The notes under the pieces are model-generated. The model saw only the letters and a program-made list of their open reading frames with translations. It searched no databases and was not told the DNA's origin. From Gammaproteobacteria bacterium (GTDB taxonomy: Bacteria > Pseudomonadota > Gammaproteobacteria > Enterobacterales > Alteromonadaceae), in the NCBI GenBank assembly GCA_018825965.1, contig JAHKAA010000050.1, forward strand, positions 62,001-126,000: DNA of 64,000 nucleotides, in the 5' to 3' direction. A program made the translations under genes and the position numbers. How positions within the stretch are numbered: the stretch's first letter is position 1; each line of letters starts with the position of its first letter. Positions 55,551 through 63,161 of the stretch are shown piece by piece.

Positions 55551-56273
55551 GTGGATCAGAAAGTTCAGGTAAAACTTATCATACGCCGGGTGCCCATGCA
55601 GGCTGCTCTGTCATGGCTGACTAAAGCCTGGGAATTATTCCGTCTGGCACCATCCACTATGATAGCTATGGTAGCCTTTATGACGGTGCTGAGTTTAGTG
55701 GCTCAACTGCATCCTGTACTTGCTGTCCTGCTGGTGCTGGCAAATCCATTTTTAACTGCTGGTTTCTACAAAAGCATAGTACTGCTGCAACAGCAAAAAG
55801 AAGTGAACTTCCAACTGCTTTTTAGTGTGTTTGGCGAAGCCCGTTACCGCCGCACTTTTATCAGGTTAGCCGGGGCGAACTTGCTGGCCAATATTCCGTT
55901 AATGCTGTTGGCTGCCAGGCTGATGGAGCAAACTCAGACTGGTATGGTTGACCCTGTCACCATGTTTTTATTGGCTGTGGTACTGAGTCTGGTGTTTATG
56001 TTATTTGCTTATGCAGTCGCTATAGCTTATTTCCTGAATGAACAACGTTTGCAGGCCATTTTAACGGCCAGCCTGACGGCCTGCTGGCGTAACGTAGGCG
56101 CCTTAACCTTATTTGGTATTCTGGCTGTGGCACTGGGTATGTTAGGTCTTGTTACTTTTGGTTTTGCTTTTATTGTGATTATTCCTGTGCTGCAAATCGC
56201 ATTCTTTTTATCCTTCAGCGCCTTTTTTGCCCTGCAACTGGATGATTCAGCGCCTGCTGTGCTGGAAGTATAA
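55551..56273 (+). CDS. BPSS1780-family membrane protein
   Basis: 240 residues with about six hydrophobic segments. The N-terminus RRVPMQAALSWLTKAWELFR matches BPSS1780 proteins, whose role is unknown. The start is GTG 55551 with GAAGG upstream; ATG 55596 is possible. The stop is two bases before the recX ATG, so recX is probably translated from the same transcript. Confidence 0.75.
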   Translation: MDQKVQVKLIIRRVPMQAALSWLTKAWELFRLAPSTMIAMVAFMTVLSLVAQLHPVLAVLLVLANPFLTAGFYKSIVLLQQQKEVNFQLLFSVFGEARYRRTFIRLAGANLLANIPLMLLAARLMEQTQTGMVDPVTMFLLAVVLSLVFMLFAYAVAIAYFLNEQRLQAILTASLTACWRNVGALTLFGILAVALGMLGLVTFGFAFIVIIPVLQIAFFLSFSAFFALQLDDSAPAVLEV

Positions 56274-56275
56274 GC

Positions 56276-56761
56276 ATGACAGAACCCCAGCCTTCGCAAC
56301 AACCAAAGCCTCTGACAGAGCAGGAATTGCGGCAATGGCTGTTGGGCTTGTTATCACGCCGTGAATACAGCGCGCTGGAGCTAAAACAAAAGCTCAAGCA
56401 AAAAGGCGCTTCGGCACAACAAATTACTGATTTGCTGGAGTGGGCGCAGCAGCGGGATTACCAAAACGAGCTACGTTATGCCCGCATGCAGGTCAATGCA
56501 AAGTTGCATAAAGGCTATGGATGGTTTTACATTAGCCAGTTTTGTGCACAGCAGGGCATTAAAAAAGAATTACAACAGCAACTGCTGGAAGAATTAGACA
56601 TAGATTGGTTTGAGGTCGCCACAAAGGCGTACCGGAAAAAATATGCTGATAAACCCATAGCGGATTATCAGGACAAACTTAAACGGATGCGTTACTTACA
56701 AAGCAGAGGCTTTGGCAGCGACACTATCCAACTTGTATTTGCAGAGCTTAAAGAAGAGTAG
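56276..56761 (+). CDS. recX: Regulatory protein RecX
   Basis: 161 residues. RecX helical repeats are visible: LLSRREYSALELKQKLKQKG, QQRDYQNELRYARMQVNAKLHKGYG, RYLQSRGFGSDTIQLVF. RecX limits RecA filament growth. Normally recA is directly upstream, but here a membrane-protein gene occupies that spot and recA is not in the window. It is followed by alaS, as in many gammaproteobacteria. Confidence 0.92.
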   Translation: MTEPQPSQQPKPLTEQELRQWLLGLLSRREYSALELKQKLKQKGASAQQITDLLEWAQQRDYQNELRYARMQVNAKLHKGYGWFYISQFCAQQGIKKELQQQLLEELDIDWFEVATKAYRKKYADKPIADYQDKLKRMRYLQSRGFGSDTIQLVFAELKEE

Positions 56762-56770
56762 GACATGTAT

Positions 56771-59389
56771 ATGACTTCGGCACAACTTCGCCGCGCTTTC
56801 CTGGACTTTTTTGCCAGTAAAGGCCACCAAATCGTTAGCAGCAGTTCGCTGATCCCGGGCAATGACCCGACTTTACTTTTCACCAACGCAGGTATGGTGC
56901 AGTTTAAAGATGTGTTTTTAGGTCAGGACAAACGCAGCTACAACCGCGCAGTGACAGCACAACGTTGTTTACGTGCAGGTGGTAAACACAACGATTTAGA
57001 AAACGTAGGTTATACAGCCCGTCACCATACCTTCTTTGAAATGCTGGGTAACTTCAGCTTTGGTGATTACTTCAAACAGGATGCTATTCAATACGCCTGG
57101 GAATTTTTAACTGAAGTACTCAAGCTGCCAAAAGAAAAACTCTGGATCACTGTGTACGCCACAGACGACGAAGCTTTTGATATCTGGACCAAAGAGATGG
57201 GGGTGCCAGCAGAGCGTGCTATCCGTATTGGTGATAACAAAGGTGCACCTTACGCCTCAGACAATTTCTGGGCTATGGGTGATACGGGTCCTTGTGGTCC
57301 TTGTACTGAGATTTTCTACGATCACGGCGATCATATCTGGGGTGGCCCACCGGGTTCACCGGAAGAAGATGGCGACCGTTTTATTGAGATCTGGAACAAC
57401 GTTTTTATGCAGTTTAACCGTCACGCCGATGGCCGGATGGAACCACTGCCAAAACCAAGCGTGGATACAGGCATGGGCCTGGAGCGTATTGCCGCCATTT
57501 TGCAAAAGGTGCATAGCAACTACGAAATTGACACCTTTGCTGCGCTGATTAAAGCCACTGCAGAGATCACAGGCGCAACTGATTTAAACGATAAGTCGTT
57601 ACGTGTCGTAGCTGACCACATTCGCAGCTGTTCATTTTTAGTGGCTGACGGTGTGATGCCATCCAACGAAGGCCGTGGTTATGTGCTTCGCCGTATTATT
57701 CGCCGTGCTATTCGTCATGGCAATAAGCTGGGTGCTAAAGGTGTGTTCTTCAGTAAATTGGTGGGCGCTTTGGCACAACAAATGGGTGAAGCTTACCCAG
57801 AGTTGATTGAAAAGCAGGCCGTGATTGAAAAAGTGCTGGCGCTGGAAGAAGAGCAGTTTGGTAAAACTTTAGAGCGTGGTCTGGGTATTCTGGAAGATGC
57901 TTTAGCAGAGCTTAATGGCAGCACAGTGATCCCGGGTGAAGTAGCCTTTAAGCTGTATGACACTTACGGTTTTCCGCTGGACTTAACCAGCGATGTGGCG
58001 CGTGAACGTGGTTTAACTGTGGATCAGGCCGGTTTTGAAGCCTCGATGGAAGCACAGCGTAAACGTGCTCAGCAAGCCTCTAACTTTGGTGCTGATTACA
58101 ATCAGGCTTTAACTTCTGCACAGTGCACTGACTTTACCGGTTATACCCAAATTCAGGGCAAAGCCAAAGTGGTCGAAATTCTGCTCGAAGGCAGTGCAGT
58201 TAACTCTTTGACAGATGGACAGCAGGCTTTGGTCATTTTGGATCAAACGCCATTTTATGCTGAGTCTGGTGGTCAATCCGGTGATGCTGGTGTGTTAACA
58301 CTGGCTAATGGCGCGGTCTTTACCGTGGCAGACACCATCAAAGTAGGTAAAGCTTTTGCCCATAAAGGCAGCTTAAAAGGCGCTTTGGCTATTGGCGATT
58401 TAGTGGATGCGGCCATTGATAATGCCCGCCGTGAAGCTATTCGTAAAAACCACTCGGCCACTCACTTATTGCACGCCGCTTTGCGTACTGTGTTGGGTGA
58501 ACATGTGACTCAAAAAGGCTCTTTAGTGGGTTCAGAGCGTTTACGTTTTGACTTCTCGCATTTTGAAGCAGTAAAAGCCGATGAAATCCGCCGTATTGAG
58601 CAAATGGTTAACGAGCAGGTGCAACAAAACCATGAAGTGCTGACTCGTCTGATGAATGTCGATGAAGCTAAAGCCGCAGGTGCTATGGCGCTTTTTGGTG
58701 AAAAATACGATGACGAAGTGCGTGTGCTGAGCATGGGCGACTTCTCTATTGAACTCTGTGGTGGTACGCATGTGTCCCGCACCGGTGATATCGGCCTATT
58801 CAAAATTGTGGTGGAAAGCGGCATAGCGGCCGGTATTCGTCGTATTGAAGCTGTAACTGGTGAAGGTGCTTTAGCTTTTGTGCATAAGCTGGAACAACAG
58901 GCTCAAACTGTAGCTTCGATGCTGAAGGGCGATCTGTTTTCTATTGCTGACAAAGTACAACAAGCCATGGACAGTCGCAAAGCGTTGGAAAAAGAGCTGG
59001 AGCAATTAAAAGCCAAACTCGCCAGTGCTGCCGGAGCTTCGTTACTGGAGCAGGTGCAGCTGATTAACGGCGTAAAAGTGCTGATTGCGGAACTCAAAGG
59101 TGCCGATCCAAAAGCCTTCCGCACTATGGTGGATGAACTGAAAAATAAACTAGGTTCAGGCATTTTGTTATTAGCGACAGCGGCCGAAGGCAAAGTCAGT
59201 TTAATTGCTGGTGTCACCAGTGATTTAACAGCCAAGGTTCAGGCGGGTCAGTTGATTAGCTGGGCTGCAGAACAAGTAGGTGGTAAAGGTGGCGGTAAGC
59301 CGGATTTAGCTCAGGCAGGGGGCACTGATGTGGCCGCTTTACCGCAGGTGCTGAAAGCTGCGGCCGACTATATTGCGGCTAAGCTGTAA
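56771..59389 (+). CDS. alaS: Alanyl-tRNA synthetase
   Basis: About 872 residues (E. coli 876). Class II core: [33 protein letters not shown], with [18 protein letters not shown]. The editing domain has the zinc-binding [11 protein letters not shown] and [13 protein letters not shown]-terminal C-Ala domain is present. ATG 56771 is chosen since AGGA lies seven bases upstream; ATG 56765 is too close to it. It is in the recX-alaS-lysC-csrA run. Confidence 0.98.
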   Translation: MTSAQLRRAFLDFFASKGHQIVSSSSLIPGNDPTLLFTNAGMVQFKDVFLGQDKRSYNRAVTAQRCLRAGGKHNDLENVGYTARHHTFFEMLGNFSFGDYFKQDAIQYAWEFLTEVLKLPKEKLWITVYATDDEAFDIWTKEMGVPAERAIRIGDNKGAPYASDNFWAMGDTGPCGPCTEIFYDHGDHIWGGPPGSPEEDGDRFIEIWNNVFMQFNRHADGRMEPLPKPSVDTGMGLERIAAILQKVHSNYEIDTFAALIKATAEITGATDLNDKSLRVVADHIRSCSFLVADGVMPSNEGRGYVLRRIIRRAIRHGNKLGAKGVFFSKLVGALAQQMGEAYPELIEKQAVIEKVLALEEEQFGKTLERGLGILEDALAELNGSTVIPGEVAFKLYDTYGFPLDLTSDVARERGLTVDQAGFEASMEAQRKRAQQASNFGADYNQALTSAQCTDFTGYTQIQGKAKVVEILLEGSAVNSLTDGQQALVILDQTPFYAESGGQSGDAGVLTLANGAVFTVADTIKVGKAFAHKGSLKGALAIGDLVDAAIDNARREAIRKNHSATHLLHAALRTVLGEHVTQKGSLVGSERLRFDFSHFEAVKADEIRRIEQMVNEQVQQNHEVLTRLMNVDEAKAAGAMALFGEKYDDEVRVLSMGDFSIELCGGTHVSRTGDIGLFKIVVESGIAAGIRRIEAVTGEGALAFVHKLEQQAQTVASMLKGDLFSIADKVQQAMDSRKALEKELEQLKAKLASAAGASLLEQVQLINGVKVLIAELKGADPKAFRTMVDELKNKLGSGILLLATAAEGKVSLIAGVTSDLTAKVQAGQLISWAAEQVGGKGGGKPDLAQAGGTDVAALPQVLKAAADYIAAKL

Positions 59390-59395
59390 AGCTCA

Positions 59396-60604
59396 GTGGC
59401 CTTATATGTACAAAAATTCGGGGGTACTTCAGTGGGTACCCCCGAACGTATCGAAGCTGTGGCAGAGCAGGTGATTCAAACTGTGCATGCCGGTCATAAA
59501 GTAGTAGTGGTGGTGTCTGCTATGGCAGGCGAAACCAACAGGCTGCTGGGGCTGGCGCATCAGATTGACAACCGTCCTGCGACTCGTGAACTGGATATGC
59601 TCGCCGCCAGCGGTGAGCAGGTCAGTATTGCCTTGCTGGCAATGGCGCTGATTAAACGCGGTCATCCGGCTGTGTCGCTGCTGGCTGATCAGATTGGTAT
59701 TCTGACCGACAATAAATTCAGCCGTGCCCGTATTTTATCTGTGGGCACAGAACGTTTATGGCAGGAGCTGGAGCAGGGCCATATTGTGATAGCCGCTGGT
59801 TTTCAGGGCCGCGATATTGAAGGCAATATCACCACTTTAGGCCGGGGCGGATCTGATACCACAGCCGTCGCTTTAGCCGCAGCCTTAAAAGCCGACGAAT
59901 GTCAGATTTTTACCGATGTGGATGGTATTTACAGCATAGATCCTCGTATTTGCCCTGATGCGCTCCGGCTGCCTTCTATAGACGCATCCAGCATGCTGGA
60001 ACTGGCCAGTTTAGGCGCTAAGGTATTGCACTCCCGTTCAGTCGAATACGCGGTTATGCATCAGGTGCCGGTTCGGGTGTTATCCAGCTTCAGACCCGAT
60101 CAGGGAACTTTAGTCTGTTATGAGGACCATAGCATGAGTGTTGCAGCGGTGACAGGACTGGCATGCCAGGCCGGAGAAGTCTGGTTGGAGCTGAATGAGC
60201 TCAGTAGTGAGCTACATATAGCTCTGCTGAAGGAGTTCGCCCGTTTAGCTATTGAGACCGACATGTTAAAGGTGCAGTATGCGCCGTCCGGTTTAGTGCA
60301 GATGCAGTTCAGTTTGAATCAAAATGATCTGAATACTGTTGAAGATATTTGTAATGAACTGAAAAAGAAGCAAAATTTTACGCTGCAAAGCAGGAAGTCT
60401 TTGGGCAAGTTATCTATAGTAGGGATAGGGTTAAAATCAAATCCTGTCATTACGGCGACAGTATTTGAACAATTGCAGTTATTAGCAGTGCAGGTAGTTG
60501 CTGTCAGTTGTGCTGAAATTAAATTATCTATCGTAGTGCCAGAGGCTGAGCTGAATAAAGTGGCGGTCGCTTTACACTCCGCTTTATTAGGTTCAGTTAA
60601 TTAA
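59396..60604 (+). CDS. lysC: Monofunctional aspartokinase
   Basis: 402 residues, start VQKFGGTSVG. Catalytic loop TLGRGGSDTTAVALAAALKADECQIFTDVDGIYSIDPR; two C-terminal ACT domains (about 265-400). The start is GTG 59396, six bases after alaS, with no good ribosome-binding site; alignment to the family fixes it. It supplies aspartyl phosphate for lysine/methionine alongside ThrA. The alaS-lysC-csrA order is typical of the lineage. Confidence 0.93.
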   Translation: MALYVQKFGGTSVGTPERIEAVAEQVIQTVHAGHKVVVVVSAMAGETNRLLGLAHQIDNRPATRELDMLAASGEQVSIALLAMALIKRGHPAVSLLADQIGILTDNKFSRARILSVGTERLWQELEQGHIVIAAGFQGRDIEGNITTLGRGGSDTTAVALAAALKADECQIFTDVDGIYSIDPRICPDALRLPSIDASSMLELASLGAKVLHSRSVEYAVMHQVPVRVLSSFRPDQGTLVCYEDHSMSVAAVTGLACQAGEVWLELNELSSELHIALLKEFARLAIETDMLKVQYAPSGLVQMQFSLNQNDLNTVEDICNELKKKQNFTLQSRKSLGKLSIVGIGLKSNPVITATVFEQLQLLAVQVVAVSCAEIKLSIVVPEAELNKVAVALHSALLGSVN

Positions 60605-60719
60605 CTTCAAGGTTTTCATAAATTTGTCAGCTGAGTTATCATAAAGCGGACAGGTATACGCGGTGTGATTACAACAAGCGTGACCATTGGAAGCTGGGAT
60701 CATACAAAAGGAGCAAAGA

Positions 60720-60923
60720 ATGCTTATTTTAACGCGTCGTGTTGGTGAGACACTGATGATTGGTGATGAAGTCACAGTCACAGTTTTAGGTGTGAAAGGA
60801 AATCAGGTTCGTATCGGTGTGAATGCACCAAAAGAAGTTTCAGTGCACAGAGAAGAGATTTATATGCGTATTCAAGCTGAAAAAGGCACCCCAGGTGGCT
60901 TCAGCGGCGATGACGATCAATAA
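60720..60923 (+). CDS. csrA: Carbon storage regulator CsrA
   Basis: 67 residues. The start [24 protein letters not shown] and the RNA-binding C-terminal strand ([14 protein letters not shown]) are intact. It is a dimeric RNA-binding protein that blocks translation by gripping GGA motifs in hairpin loops. ATG 60720 is chosen, with AAAGGAG before it. It lies about 560 bases before an array of hairpins several of which display GGA loops (see findings). Confidence 0.97.
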   Translation: MLILTRRVGETLMIGDEVTVTVLGVKGNQVRIGVNAPKEVSVHREEIYMRIQAEKGTPGGFSGDDDQ

Positions 60924-61034
60924 ATTTTATTAGTTAGCATTTTTAGAAGTTGTATATTTTTAACCCTTTGTAGCGAATATTTAGTCGAATTGTTTAAAAG
61001 GTCAGCAAACGCGCTTTCCAGCTCCAAAAATTGT

Positions 61035-61062
61035 TTGACTTATTTTCCTGAGACATTAATAT
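61035..61062 (+). promoter_or_regulatory. tRNA cluster promoter
   Basis: TTGACT (61035-61040) and TAATAT (61057-61062), 16-bp spacing, 20 bases before tRNA-Ser. The GC-rich stretch just after the -10 (ACGCCGC) is typical of stringently controlled stable-RNA promoters. Confidence 0.7.
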
Positions 61063-61081
61063 ACACGCCGCAACGTAGTGC

Positions 61082-61171
61082 GGAGAAGTGGCCGAGTGGC
61101 TGAAGGCGCACCCCTGCTAAGGGTGTATAGGGGAAACTCTATCGAGGGTTCGAATCCCTCCTTCTCCGCCA
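61082..61171 (+). tRNA. tRNA-Ser (GCT)
   Basis: Acceptor GGAGAAG / CTTCTCC, anticodon GCT at 61116-61118 in loop CTGCTAA, class II long variable arm, encoded CCA (61169-61171). Confidence 0.96.
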
Positions 61172-61188
61172 GTTGTACTGTTAAGATT

Positions 61189-61265
61189 GGATGCATAGCT
61201 CAGCTGGATAGAGTACTCGGCTACGAACCGAGCGGTCGGAGGTTCGAATCCTCCTGCGTCCACCA
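61189..61265 (+). tRNA. tRNA-Arg (ACG), copy 1
   Basis: Acceptor GGATGCA / TGCGTCC, anticodon loop CTACGAA, T arm GGAGGTTCGAATCCTCC, encoded CCA. 77 bases. Identical to copy 2, with a 40-base spacer between. Confidence 0.96.
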
Positions 61266-61305
61266 CTTAATTACAACGACGAAGCGAAAAAAGAAAGTAC
61301 CAGAT

Positions 61306-61382
61306 GGATGCATAGCTCAGCTGGATAGAGTACTCGGCTACGAACCGAGCGGTCGGAGGTTCGAATCCTCCTGCGTCCACCA
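61306..61382 (+). tRNA. tRNA-Arg (ACG), copy 2
   Basis: Identical in sequence to copy 1. Its 3' end and the following terminator are repeated once more at 61552-61605. Confidence 0.96.
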
Positions 61383-61418
61383 CAACTAAACCTGCTAAGT
61401 GCAGGTTTTTTTGTTTTT
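61365..61418 (+). repeat. 54-bp direct repeat, left copy (tRNA-Arg 3' end + terminator)
   Basis: Begins ATCCTCCTGCGTCCACCA (the last 18 bases of tRNA-Arg) and runs through the terminator. An exact second copy is at 61552-61605. Confidence 0.95.
61388..61418 (+). terminator. Terminator of the tRNA cluster
   Basis: AACCTGC / GCAGGTT hairpin, loop TAAGT, then T-rich TTTTTGTTTTT. It is part of the 54-bp direct repeat. Confidence 0.88.
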
Positions 61419-61480
61419 AGAATTCAATAAAATAAAGCTCAGAGTGGACGTGAGGAGGTGAGATCCTCCGTCAGGTTCGA

Positions 61481-61550
61481 CAAAATCGCCGGGAGCGATT
61501 TTGGACGAGCGAAGCTCGGCCCGCAGGGCAAGTGGCAGGACGCCACTTGC
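61481..61550. repeat. Four-hairpin cassette A
   Basis: Long-short-short-long: CAAAATCGC / GCGATTTTG with loop CGGGA (61481-61503); CGAGC / GCTCG with loop GAA (61506-61518); GCCC / GGGC with loop GCA (61519-61529); CAAGTGGC / GCCACTTG with loop AGGAC (61529-61549). It sits exactly between GGTTCGA and ATCCTCCTGCGTCCACCA, i.e. within a tRNA-Arg T loop. Confidence 0.85.
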
Positions 61551-61551
61551 G

Positions 61552-61605
61552 ATCCTCCTGCGTCCACCACAACTAAACCTGCTAAGTGCAGGTTTTTTTG
61601 TTTTT
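61552..61605 (+). repeat. 54-bp direct repeat, right copy
   Basis: Exact copy of 61365-61418: tRNA-Arg 3' end with CCA plus terminator, following cassette A. No upstream tRNA body, so it is not a functional tRNA. Confidence 0.95.
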
Positions 61606-61673
61606 CGCATCCCTGCGAAAAATCCCTTCGGGACCCGCCGTGCGGCGGTCCAAAAACGCTCCAGGCGTTTTTG
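61601..61673. repeat. Four-hairpin cassette B
   Basis: TTTTTCGCA / TGCGAAAAA with loop TCCC (61601-61622); TCCC / GGGA with loop TTC (61623-61633); CCGCC / GGCGG with loop GTGC (61635-61648); CAAAAACGC / GCGTTTTTG with loop TCCAG (61651-61673). The same long-short-short-long order as cassette A; its GGA loops read on the minus strand. Confidence 0.8.
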
Positions 61674-61766
61674 TGTATCTAAAATTCAGTCAAACAGATC
61701 GGCGATGGTGGACACAGGCGGATGAGATCCTCCTATCTCCTCGCAGAGCTCGTCGTGTTCAATCGG

Positions 61767-61836
61767 CAAGACGCCAAACTGTTGGCGTCTTGAGATCCCG
61801 ATTTCACGGTTCGACAAAATCGTCAGGAACGATTTT
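61767..61836. repeat. Further long hairpins of the array
   Basis: CAAGACGCCAA / TTGGCGTCTTG with loop ACTG (61767-61792). After GGTTCGA (61808-61814), AAAATCGT / ACGATTTT with loop CAGGA (61816-61836), similar to the first hairpin of cassette A with compensating changes. Confidence 0.75.
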
Positions 61837-61880
61837 CACTCGTACCATCCCTGATACTCGCCTTCGGCAGCGAAGCTGTG

Positions 61881-61953
61881 CAAAACGACGTCCTGTCGTT
61901 TTGTGGACGCGCTCCGCGCGGTCCCGCAGGGACGTTTGCCAGGACGGCAAACG
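61881..61953. repeat. Four-hairpin cassette C
   Basis: CAAAACGAC / GTCGTTTTG with loop GTCCT (61881-61903); CGCGC / GCGCG with loop TCC (61908-61920); GTCCC / GGGAC with loop GCA (61921-61933); CGTTTGCC / GGCAAACG with loop AGGAC (61933-61953). It is followed by AATCCTCCTGC, a tRNA-Arg 3'-end remnant, as cassette A is. Confidence 0.85.
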
Positions 61954-62012
61954 CAATCCTCCTGCCGCGAAGTCTTAGCTTCTGCAATGGCTCTTTTGCT
62001 CTTCAGATTTGC

Positions 62013-62042
62013 AAACCCAAACCCAAACCCAAACCCAAACCC
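62013..62042. repeat. AAACCC hexamer tandem repeat
   Basis: Five perfect AAACCC units followed by imperfect ones up to 62055, ending next to the CBS-protein stop codon at 62058. Confidence 0.9.
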
Positions 62043-62057
62043 AAACACCAAACCCAA

Positions 62058-62476
62058 CTAAGCCGCTCTTTCCCCGCCATAACAGTCCCCAAGCGTAGCC
62101 TCCAGCGCTCTAACCACTTGACCCCTGTTCAGCACCCCAACCACCACGCCATTCTCCAGCACAGGCAGCTGATGCAAATGCAGGCTGGTAAAGATCACTG
62201 CACTATCCACCACGCTGTCAGACGCCAGCACAGTGACTACCTTCTTACTCATCACCTGAGCTATCGTATTGTGCAGGCTGCAAAAGTAGCTGGCGTGTAA
62301 CATAGCGGCCAAACAATCCTGCTTCGACAAATAACCGACCAGATTATTGTCTTTATTAAACACCGGTGCGCCGGTCAGGTTAAACTGTCGTAGTTGCTGC
62401 ACAGCCTGAACTATCGTATCGTCTTGTTTTGCAGCCGTGGAAATTCACGCTGGAATATATCTTGTACTTTGCTCAT
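62058..62476 (-). pseudogene. CBS-domain protein, frameshifted
   Basis: From ATG 62476 (good AAGGAG before it) the frame reads MSKVQDIFQREFPRLQNKT and stops at a TAG at 62411-62413. The remaining CBS pair (TGAPVFNKDNNLVGYLSKQDCLAAM, HQLPVLENGVVVGVLNRGQVV) continues in another frame to the stop at 62058. The whole span is 419 bases, one short of a multiple of three, so a one-base loss near 62414-62440 explains it. An intact gene would encode about 139 residues, two CBS domains that bind adenosyl nucleotides. A GTG at 62402 could give a shortened protein. A sequencing error cannot be excluded. Confidence 0.75.
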
Positions 62477-62660
62477 GGTTTTCTCCTTTGAAGCTATGGA
62501 AGCTGCATAAGCCCGATAAATGCTTCAATGAAAACGAATTAATAAGCTTGCCAGTATCGTAATTTGCGATTAGAAAACGGGGTAACAAGCAGGGAAGGGG
62601 TCTTGTAGGAATGAAACGTATGTTTTATGTGCAGTTAAATCAGTGCAGACAGATTTTTGC

Positions 62661-62688
62661 TTTACCTTTGAACTCTCTTTTGTATAAT
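62661..62688 (+). promoter_or_regulatory. tRNA-Trp promoter
   Basis: TTTACC (62661-62666) and a perfect TATAAT (62683-62688), 16-bp spacing, 15 bases before the tRNA. The gap from 62477 to here shows nothing else. Confidence 0.7.
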
Positions 62689-62703
62689 GACGCCTCCAAC
62701 GCT

Positions 62704-62780
62704 AGGGGCATAGTTCCAATTGGTAGAACAGCGGTCTCCAAAACCGATGGTTGGGGGTTCGAATCCCTCTGCCCCTGCCA
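62704..62780 (+). tRNA. tRNA-Trp (CCA)
   Basis: Acceptor AGGGGCA / TGCCCCT, anticodon CCA in loop CTCCAAA, T arm GGGGGTTCGAATCCCTC, encoded CCA. Close to E. coli tRNA-Trp. Confidence 0.95.
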
Positions 62781-62792
62781 CTTCATTCTGAT

Positions 62793-63158
62793 ATGAATTC
62801 TTTATCGTCTAAGCAGCAACTGCTGCACTTACTCCAGATACAACCACTTGAATTACATCAAGAGTTTTCTGCTATGGCCAAAACGCCTGAAGCGGAAATT
62901 GGTGTGCTGGCAGAAGCTGTAGCTGAGCCTGTCGAACCAGCAGTGCCTGTTTACTCTGATCCAGACCCGGAACTGACCTTCTGCAAAGATGTCTTGGTGG
63001 CACTTCGCGAGTATCAACCAGAGCTGCGGTGGCGGTTAAACCCGGCCAGTACTGAACCTATGTTGCAAAACGGACTCTTAGTAACACCTTCGACTGAATT
63101 ATTACAGTCAGCCCAGCAGAAAAAGCTGCTCTGGTTGTGCCTCCAGCAAGAGAACTGA
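62793..63158 (+). CDS. holD: DNA polymerase III psi subunit (HolD)
   Basis: 121 residues, start MNSLSSKQQLLHLLQIQPLEL. The middle acidic linker (AEAVAEPVEPAVPVYSD) and the C-terminal LLVTPSTELLQSAQQKKLLW fit HolD, which ties the clamp loader to SSB through chi. HolD sequences diverge quickly; the downstream rimI supports the call, as in E. coli holD-rimI. The ATG is 13 bases after tRNA-Trp and lacks a clear ribosome-binding site. Confidence 0.78.
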   Translation: MNSLSSKQQLLHLLQIQPLELHQEFSAMAKTPEAEIGVLAEAVAEPVEPAVPVYSDPDPELTFCKDVLVALREYQPELRWRLNPASTEPMLQNGLLVTPSTELLQSAQQKKLLWLCLQQEN

Positions 63159-63161
63159 TGC

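Larger units (their letters stand above)
61444..61965. repeat. tRNA-derived hairpin array
   Basis: About 520 bases with no credible gene. Two long units start with GTGGAC-N10-GAGATCCTCC (61444-61469 and 61708-61733) and end in ATCCTCCTGC (61552-61561 and 61956-61965). Between them lie about 15 perfect hairpins. Several abut a T-loop word GGTTCGA (61474-61480 and 61808-61814). The stems differ in sequence but keep pairing, and the loops repeat. Reading frames crossing this array are by-products of its repeats. Confidence 0.85.

Noticed and set aside
61481-61953. CRISPR array
   Set aside because: There is no constant direct repeat with regular spacers; the repeated feature is secondary structure with changing stem sequence, and no cas gene is present.
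61458-61978. Several plus-strand reading frames of 74-130 codons across the hairpin array
   Set aside because: They are rich in Arg/Pro/Ser from repeated GC hairpins, overlap each other in different frames, start at GTG/TTG without ribosome-binding sites, and share no recognisable domain.
62013-62055. Telomere-like CCCAAA repeat as a replicon end
   Set aside because: It is only about seven units, lies inside a chromosome-like region with genes on both sides, and no terminal inverted structure is present.
61365-62057. Integrated mobile element at the tRNA-Arg
   Set aside because: Direct repeats exist, but no integrase, transposase or cargo gene lies between or near them. Kept only as a finding about the repeat.
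62611-62796. 61-codon open frame overlapping tRNA-Trp
   Set aside because: It runs through the -10 box and the whole tRNA; only coincidence of frame.
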